From the NCBI GenBank assembly GCA_026545225.1, contig CM048852.1, forward strand, positions 58,039,146 through 58,103,145: a stretch of 64,000 bases of DNA, given 5' to 3'. Positions 56,862 to 64,000 of this stretch are shown one piece after another; position 1 is the first letter of the stretch, and every line of letters starts with the position of its first letter. Under the pieces are notes generated by a model, which had not been told where the DNA came from, searched no databases, and saw only the letters and a program-made list of their open reading frames with translations. Source of the stretch: Cornus controversa. Taxonomy: Eukaryota; Streptophyta; Magnoliopsida; Cornales; Cornaceae. A program made the translations under genes and the position numbers.

Positions 56862-57851
56862 AGGCAAAAGGGTCCAACACCCCCCCCCTCCCTAGTTTTA
56901 AAAAGGTACAATAAACCCCCTACGTTATATTTTGGATCATATTACACCCTTACATTTATAAAAGTGAACAAAGTACCCCATTTGTCACATATTATCATTT
57001 TCTATGATATTTTTACCCTTTTAACTATTAAAAAAAAAAAAAGGAGAAGAGGGGTTTTTTTTTACCTTAATAAAAAAGAGTTTTTTTGGGAAAAAAATAA
57101 AAATGCACAATTACATAATAAAAATTATTGATTTTTTTTTTGGTTTTCTGAAAATTATTTTCGAAAATTTTTCCATTAGAAAGAGAGGGGTTTTTTTATA
57201 TTAAGTTTTTTTTTTTTACTTTAATAAAAAAGAGGAGTTTTTTTTTGAAAAAATTTATGGAAATAATTTTAAGAAAATAACTAAATATGCACAATAATAA
57301 AAAAAAGTTGGGATTTTTTTTTTCAAAAATTATTTTATTTTCATAAATTCTCTCTCTTTCTAATTGAAAAAGTTCAGGGAGACAAAAGAAAAATCAAAAT
57401 TTTTTATTAAGTAATTGTGCATATTTAGTTTTTTTTCCCGGAAAATTATTTATTGAATTTATTCTAAAAAAAAAAAACTCTTCTTTTTTTTTTTATGAAG
57501 GTAAAAAAAACTCCTATATTTCTAATGGAAAATTTTCCGGAAACAATTTAAAAAAAAAAATTATGAAATTTTTTATTATGCAATTGTGCATTTTTTTTCT
57601 TCCAAAAAATAACTCCTTTTTTTATTTTTATTAAGGTAAAAAAAACTTAATCTAAAAAAACCTCTCTTCTGTCTATTATTTTTTTACAATAATGAAAAAA
57701 ATAAAATGATCATATAAAAGGAGAATATGTGTAAAATAAGCTACTTTCCTAACTTTTGCAAATATTATGATATAATATGGTTCAAAATATAATATATGAG
57801 ATTTATTGCACTTTTTTAAAATTATAGGGAGAGGGTTTGGACTTTTTGCCT
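56862..57851. mobile_element. Foldback element, about 1 kb, nearly a full-length inverted repeat
   Basis: The left end AGGCAAAAGGGTCCAACACC and the right end in reverse complement AGGCAAAAAGTCCAAACCCT continue as mirrored sequence: GTACAATAAACCCCCTACGT / GTGCAATAAATCTCATATAT, TATTTTGGATCATATTA / TATTTTGAACCATATTA, and in the middle CTTAATAAAAAAGAG-type blocks against their complements. Most of the element would fold into one long hairpin. Non-coding, with long A and T runs. Confidence 0.65.
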
Positions 57852-58639
57852 GCAAAACACTCAACGTAAATGACTCTTTGCTCTTAGAAAGTGAACAAAA
57901 TTACCATTGAGCAAATTTCGTGGAAGTGAATGTCACTAGAATTTATATATATGTATAAACTGTTACGTCAAAATTATTTTGTTATTTAAACATGGCCACT
58001 AGTTGCATCATTATAACCTTCTGCCACACCTAGACAATTTTGATATCCAAAAAAACTTTTCTAGCCATTCTTTTAAGTATGCTTAAAAGACTCAAATGAT
58101 CTTTGCTTGGGTTGTGCTTGTCCTGTATGTGTGTCCAATCCTTCCAACATTGTAGGTCACGTTGGGCCTAGTTTTGTTCGCTATGCGATAGAAACCTTGT
58201 TATTTGTGAATATCTCAACTGTGACAAGTACTAATTAATTTTCTTTAACTGCATTTTACCATCATAATTTTTATACATGAGATCACCATCATAATATTTA
58301 GAGTCCGTTTGAAATTGCTTTCCAATCGCTAAAAACCTACTTTAATTAAAAAAGATTACGTCCAGAAGTGTTTGGTGATTAAAAAAAATATATTCAGATG
58401 ATAGAGTTTCAATACAATAATTGTTTTTTGTTGAAACTTAAAAATAAAGCTTTTGAATTCGCAGCTATATCTAGATATTTTAGGACATTTTATTTTATTG
58501 GACAATATAATCCCTGTTTAGTTTTATAAAGTCAATATTAAACAAATGTGTTGAGTCTGAGAATCTCTATAATTACTTTATATCACCGATTTGAATCACT
58601 ATCATTGTGTCTAAAATTTAAAATATAAAGTATATAAAA
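57852..58639. other. Intergenic DNA
   Basis: AT-rich, no gene, no clear repeat ends. Confidence 0.4.
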
Positions 58640-58823
58640 AATAAAATTGAAATTTGGATTCGAATTAAGCTCGAATGGCTGGCACCTCAACCTAAGTGTA
58701 ACCCTAATTAAGTTTGAATTGAAAATTTTCAACCCATGTCCAATTATAATTGTAAAAGTAGTTGTCTAAATCCATAATAAATTGAGCTGGATTCGAGTTG
58801 GCTCGGCCAAATTGCACCCTTAG
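58640..58823. repeat. Right-end fragment of the hAT-like family seen at 27754-28399
   Basis: TGGCACCTCAACCTAAGTG, then CCTAATTAAGTTTGAATTGA and ATTGTAAAAGTAGTTG, ending AAATTGCACCCTTAGA; the same blocks in the same order occur at 28225-28399. The left half is missing. Confidence 0.6.
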
Positions 58824-59229
58824 ATTAATAATGCACATGTTTATTACAGTACAAGTAATGTCATCATCAAACACCTACTATACTTTTTATTCACCGCAAT
58901 TTTATCATAGTTTTACTGCAAAAAAACGCTTTCACCATTACGAAATCTAAAATTATTTTCTTACCCGTTATTACAATTTTTTAATATGTTACTTAACTTT
59001 CTCTAAAATTCTTGATTATATAATATTTTTGTCTCCTTTCTCTTAACTTAAAAAAAAAAATGTTATTACCTTTTTTTTATTGGAGCAATAATATTTTTTA
59101 AAAATTATATTTGAAATATATGCAACAACACATGATGTTTTGTCTACCCGTTAAACAACACAGTAGGCATTTTGTTTAATATCAACGCATTTTTATGTGT
59201 GAAAGATCTCTGTTACAGTGACATTTATT

Positions 59230-59543
59230 TTTGCATCCCCACAGTGGATGCCCTACGGTGTCACCCAATTTTATTGGCTGTCTTTGATTTCTCTCTCCAC
59301 CATTTTCCTTTCCGGGGGAAATAGACTCTCTCTCTACTTCGGCCAACGACAGGCTACCACATCTCTCTATGTGCTTGTATTCCTTTCTGGTGTTAGGGTT
59401 TTCGCCATAAACTGTGACAGTACCAGATTAAATTATTATTTTTTCGGTAAACCTATATTACATTAATCGTTCTACAGAAACCCTTAACTGGAGCCTTTCA
59501 TTGTCAGTGCTCGAAATTTCTTCGTCGATATCCCTCTGCAGGT
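59230..59543 (+). other. Possible promoter and 5' untranslated exon of an unresolved gene
   Basis: The sequence becomes GC-richer and CT-rich (ctctctctacttcgg), carries TTAGGGTTTTCGCC, common in plant leaders, and ends at a strong donor, CCCTCTGCAG/gtaataag. That is how a first non-coding exon usually looks. A downstream exon could lie at about 60985-61050, between an acceptor (tttcaatgtag) and a donor (gaatcag/gtactt), but I recognise no protein there. Confidence 0.3.
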
Positions 59544-60856
59544 AATAAGACATCTACACACAGATACGCATATAATATATGTACTTTTTTGTGTGTGTTC
59601 TGATAACGGTCATATGTCGGGTAGATAATTGATCTCACGAGTTCCAATTGATATATATGCCTTTTATAACATCGTTTCTAATATACTATAGCATACTCTT
59701 GAGGAAAAAGTCTGTGCGTCGAGTTTTTATTATTTGATGTTTTATGTTGAAATCGTTTTTGGGTTCTCCCAAATTACTTAATTACATGGTCATAGAATAT
59801 TCTATGAAGAACTTCCACTATTTTTATGTCTATTATCCCTCTTAAAGTGTGTATAAATGTTATAGTATAGTCATAGTTGAGTTGCAGTGAATAAGTATGC
59901 TTAATTTGAAGATAATTTTATTGCGCATGAATACCCTTTTGGTTGCTATGCAGAGCTAATTTTTTTTTTTCTCTAAATTTTCATATTGGTTTTATATGTC
60001 ATACTTATTATTTCCATCTATGTTATTCTGAGGCTGCGTATTGCACATCATTTATTGTCTCATACATATTGATATATCCTTTTTGAAATGACGTTTATTT
60101 GGGAAATTTCCTTTTCTGATGCAAACACACACAGACTTATTTATAAGTTTCCAGCAAATTCCCCCCTCCCTTCATACATCTCCTTATGTTCCCTGCTATT
60201 GACATCTGTTGGCCAAAAACCCAATTCCTTTTTAAATCTATTTTATTTTTTATTTATGTATTACTCCTCACTTATATTTATTTGGGAGAGTGTCTTTGTC
60301 AGCTTCTTCTCAGTGTCAAATGAAAAATTGAGAATCCGAGAAAGTGAAGTATGCTATTTTGTGGTAAGTTGAATTCTGTTGCTTAACTTTTGGGTTTTTT
60401 GTTCATGAATTATTTTATTGTAGACATAGAGCTTCACCTTTATAGAATTGTCCAGATCTTATGCAACATATTTTATGATATCTCTCTCTTTCTATCTCAT
60501 TATGGAATTCATTTTTAGGCCTTTTGGAGTCAGAAATATAATGTTCAAAGTTGAGATGGATGGAACTTTGTCTCTTTGAGGTAAAGCTTGTGTGCTCGTG
60601 TGTTTTTTTTTTTTTAAATTATGAATTATCTTGTGGACTTAAAGGAGCTCCACCTTTATGGTATTAGTTAGATCATATAACTAACATTCATGCTTTTATA
60701 TTAATTTTTTTTGCCAAGTTTGATTTTTTTGATTTACATGCATGTATTGATGCTCTGGAATGGTGGTTGATGGATTATATGTTGTTCTTTTTTTTTTGTT
60801 TGTAAGAATGGTCTTTACATAGCTATTCTTCCAATCTTCCCCTCACCTCTAAATCC

Positions 60857-60964
60857 TTGTATTTTACTCCTCAAGATTATCCATTTATAAAACCTTGTAT
60901 TTTACTCCTCAAGATTATCCATTTATAAAACCTTGTATTTTACTCCTCAAGATTATCCATTTAT
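60857..60964. repeat. 38-bp tandem repeat, almost three perfect copies
   Basis: The unit CCTTGTATTTTACTCCTCAA plus GATTATCCATTTATAAAA starts at 60857, 60895 and 60933. The copies are identical, apart from the last, which lacks its final bases. Confidence 0.95.
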
Positions 60965-61489
60965 TTTTTGTTTTTCAATGTAGTTTGTGTGGAACTTGCA
61001 TTTCAGTTTTACACCTCAAGCTTGGGTTCTCGCTACATTACATCGAATCAGGTACTTATTTCAAGTGGGAATGTGTCTAAGGGATTTATCAAATACTCAA
61101 AAACCAAACGTCACTTAAAAAAATTGTATCTTTTTATCATTCTTCTTTTGTTTCCTAGACAAAATAGTGTTTTTTATAACATAGAACATTCAACATGGAC
61201 ACACATTGTTTTGGAGCAATAATGTAATAAAAGGAATATAGTAAGAGAGTTATGTACAGTGTATATGTTTGCTAGTTTCATGTACAACCAAACATTTGAG
61301 AAATACCATCACCTTGTTGTTGAGCGTCTGTTAGAGGTACTTTACGCATTTTTGGATTCTCAAACACATTTACAAAGTAATTTATATCAGTATTTTGGTT
61401 TAGGAGCATACGACAAGACAATGACTCAATTAACTGATTGTGATTGACAATGATTGTGAAGAACAACAATATTGGTTATTAATATGAGA

Positions 61490-61640
61490 TGTTATGTTAC
61501 CTGGACTTGGGTACGGGTGTCAGGTGTGCGTGTGTATCTAGAGGTCTAAATTATAGGATACAGGGACTCGATTAGAAAGAGTCCAAAAATCAGACATGGG
61601 TACTTAGACACAATGCATATTATTATTTTTTTCTTTTGAT
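61490..61640. repeat. Second fragment of the dispersed GGACTCGGGTAC repeat
   Basis: TGTTACCTGGACTTGGGTAC followed by GGGTGTCAGGTGTG; similar to 44596 onward. Only one end is recognisable. Confidence 0.4.
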
Positions 61641-62507
61641 GTGGATAATGCATCCATTTATTTGTTGACATTAATATATTTATTTTGTGAAATTATTTGT
61701 CAATCTTTTTTAAGAATACCAAAATTCTGAAAGCCACAAAACACATGTTTAAAAGTATGGAGTGTTTTAAGTTGATAAGGATATTTAAAATGATGAGTTA
61801 AAATGGCTCAATTTTACTGGCTTACAACCGTACAACACTATATTAGATACACAGTAAATAAAGTTGGACAACATTAAATAAATAATTGTAGAGTCTAGGT
61901 CTCTTGGGTTCCCCTTTATCTGAAACTTTATGTACGTGGCAACATCTTTAGTCGTTAAAGAATTAGTCTGGTTAGACGTAAAAACCAAGTTTCACAAAGC
62001 CCAATGTGCGTGTAAAACACCTTTCGGCTAGACAAAAAAAATCTTTTAAAAGGGGCACGTGTAAAAAGGCTCATCTTCTCAACCTTCCAAAACACACTAT
62101 TTTTGAGCCTAAGAGCTCTGCAAAAGTGACGAACAAATTATATGATTATTTGCATCAGCCGTTGTTATTTGCTTGATTGGATTAAGAAGATGCGAGGGAA
62201 GGAGATGGGGAGATGATGTATCCTGATAGGTGCACTTTGGTCTCCTAGCAGAAGTGAGAAGATCTGCAGAGAAAGGAAATGGAGCCTGTGAATACCCATT
62301 TTCACATTATTTTTAACTAATAATTTCCAGTTTAGCTCTTTACACGCACATAAGAAAAGCTTATCACCATTCTTTTGTTTCTTCTCCTTCCTAGTTATCC
62401 AAGCATGATGAGCGGTATTATTATTTTTTCCTTTCTTTCTTCTCCTAATTTATGTTGTCCTCTTCTTTGTTTAGGGTATGAAGTTGTTTTCATACTTAAA
62501 GCCATAG

Positions 62508-62759
62508 GATTTCAGAGTGGACTGTGGTGCAATGCCAATGTCACACTATGCTCTGCAAATGGAGTTAAAAAGTTCCCTAGGTCTTGCTCTTGGCCAACAA
62601 GCTGCACATGGTGGGATTTTAAAAGATGGCTTTAACTATTGATATGCTTTTAAGTATGGGAAAAATCCTGCTCCCGTCTCATATGTCAAGGGCCAAGATC
62701 AAGGCATAACTTGTGTAGACCAAGGAGTTGAAGTCAGTCATTTGAGGTGGAGTATTTGA
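62508..62759 (+). pseudogene. Coding-like remnant of unknown family
   Basis: One frame reads DFRVDCGAMPMSHYALQMEL, KSSLGLALGQQAAHGGILKD, GFNY, an internal TGA at 62640-62642, then YAFKYGKNPAPVSYVKGQDQ and GITCVDQGVE to a stop at 62757-62759. Composition and periodicity look coding on both sides of the TGA, so this could be a decayed exon or part of a retrocopy. I do not recognise the family. Upstream of 62508 the same frame is closed at once by TAG. Confidence 0.35.
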
Positions 62760-63139
62760 TGGAGATGCTACACGTGCACCGTCATGGAGTATCACGTGTG
62801 AGAAGATTTGTTCGCACGTCAGTTTGTGAATGGAGTATCACAATGTACAAAAATGTGACATGTTTGGGTACTGTCACAACCATGTGAATTGTTATTGTAC
62901 AGGAACTCTTGGGAAGGTCGGTTTGGTACGCATTTGCTCCCTGCATGTGTGCAACTTATATGCTGAGTGTGTATGTCTTGTTGCATGGATAAGGATGTCT
63001 CAGCTACTATAGATGTTGCTGACCACAACGAATGAAGCTTAACATCTATTAAGGCATGTCCTGCGCCTTATTGCTTGATGACACCCACTATATATAGTAC
63101 TTATGTTTTTTTTTCCTTTTCCCACATACAACTTCAAGA

Positions 63140-63250
63140 TACTAATACAATGCTAGCGTGGGGAGGTTAAGATGTACGCAACCTTACCTTCGCATGCGGA
63201 AAGGCTATTTCCCGTGGAGCGATCATACCGTTGCCAAGGCCCGTCTTCTA
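63140..63250 (-). repeat. SINE-like fragment, minus strand
   Basis: On the minus strand it reads CATGCGAAGGTAAGGTTGCG, then TACATCTTAACCTCCCCACG. GGTAAGG-TGCGTACA is a hallmark of the 3' part of widespread plant Au-type SINEs. A short repeated AATACAATACTACCGTCTTCT unit lies next to it (63250-63290). Confidence 0.45.
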
Positions 63251-63259
63251 ATACAATAC

Positions 63260-64000
63260 TACCGTCTTCTAATACAATACTATGGTATCACCTCTAATAC
63301 AATAAGCTAACCACCTTTAAAGAGACTCCAATTACATCCATTTTTCATTCAACAATAATTTTTTTTTTCAAATTTTAGCATCATTTACTAAGACCCTTAT
63401 ATCCTCACTTCTGATGTTTTTAATATAATGCAGATCTATAGTTTTCCTCCCTTAACAAGTTCATATAATTATTTTTCTCCATCCTTTTTGCCTAAATTAG
63501 AATGAACATCTTTGTATATTATATTATATATATATATATTCTCTTTTATACTTCTTACAACTTCCTTTGTATATTTTTATTTTTTAAAAATTTCACCATT
63601 TCTAGTTTTTTGTCAGATTCTATGACACTCACTTTTTGTTTTTAGTACAGCTTGGACATTCTTGATCCCACCACTAAGTTTCTTTAGAAAGTGGCTCCTG
63701 TCCTTCTGAATTTGCAAGACATTTTTTATACTTGTTCAGTCATCTTATTTCATATTCTAATTTATATTTTTCTTCTTTTACTATCTCGTCTTTAAATAAT
63801 TCTACTTTCTCTCCATTTAAGTTTCATTACCTAGTTCTTGTGTTTTTAACCTCCTTTCTCTTCTTGATTGTACGTTTAATATATACATCTTATACTATGT
63901 TTGATGTTAAACTCTCTTGTAGATCAACCTGACAATATTTTGCATTTTAGTGAAACTACTCTTCTAGTTATTAAAAATTATATTTAGTCATGTTTTATTT
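63260..64000. other. AT-rich end of the window
   Basis: Stop-rich on all frames with a (TA)n run at 63520-63540. No gene or repeat ends recognised. Confidence 0.4.

Larger units (their letters stand above)
59544..62507. other. AT-rich DNA, intron-like or intergenic
   Basis: Contains the 38-bp tandem repeat at 60857, a possible small exon near 60985-61050 and a dispersed-repeat fragment at about 61490-61640. No identifiable coding region. Confidence 0.35.

Overview
The window is nuclear DNA from a flowering plant, most likely a eudicot. The genes have GT-AG introns, the intergenic DNA is very AT-rich with long (TA)n and (CT)n runs, and the proteins belong to plant families: phytochrome kinase substrate, PLAC8/cell-number-regulator, F-box, NAC and a J protein of the DnaJ 72 type. 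No bacterial, organellar or intact viral gene was seen. Gene models were read by hand from open frames and splice sites; the internal phases agree in every multi-exon model.

Layout. 1-2.0 kb: last exon of a PLAC8-type gene (+). 4.07-4.21 kb: lone first exon of an F-box gene (+), probably a remnant. 5.88-11.39 kb: DnaJ 72-like gene (+), three exons, the last intron swollen by transposons. 13.5-14.75 kb: DUF309 gene (-), three exons. 15.46-17.06 kb: intronless phytochrome kinase substrate gene (-). 17-33.7 kb: a transposon-dense interval without an intact host gene, holding several hAT-like and Mutator-like non-autonomous elements, one of which carries a NAC-domain fragment. 34.0-42.73 kb: a very large acidic membrane-anchored protein (+) with two coding exons and a three-fold internal repeat. 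44.29-54.89 kb: a six-exon gene (-) whose C-terminus looks like a COMM domain. 55-64 kb: mostly repeats, with a possible 5' UTR exon near 59.5 kb and a coding-like remnant near 62.5 kb.

The host genes have unrelated jobs (chaperone, light signalling, unknown plastid and membrane proteins), as expected in a plant genome; there is no operon-like logic. The strongest structural signal is the transposon landscape. Several elements can be delimited to the base by terminal inverted repeats plus 7-9 bp target duplications: a three-copy hAT-like family ending in CTAGGAAGCACGGACAC, a hAT nested in another hAT, a hAT whose end was copied into a 111-bp tandem array, and at least four Mutator-like elements. 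Much of this has landed in introns of expressed-looking genes without disturbing their reading frames.
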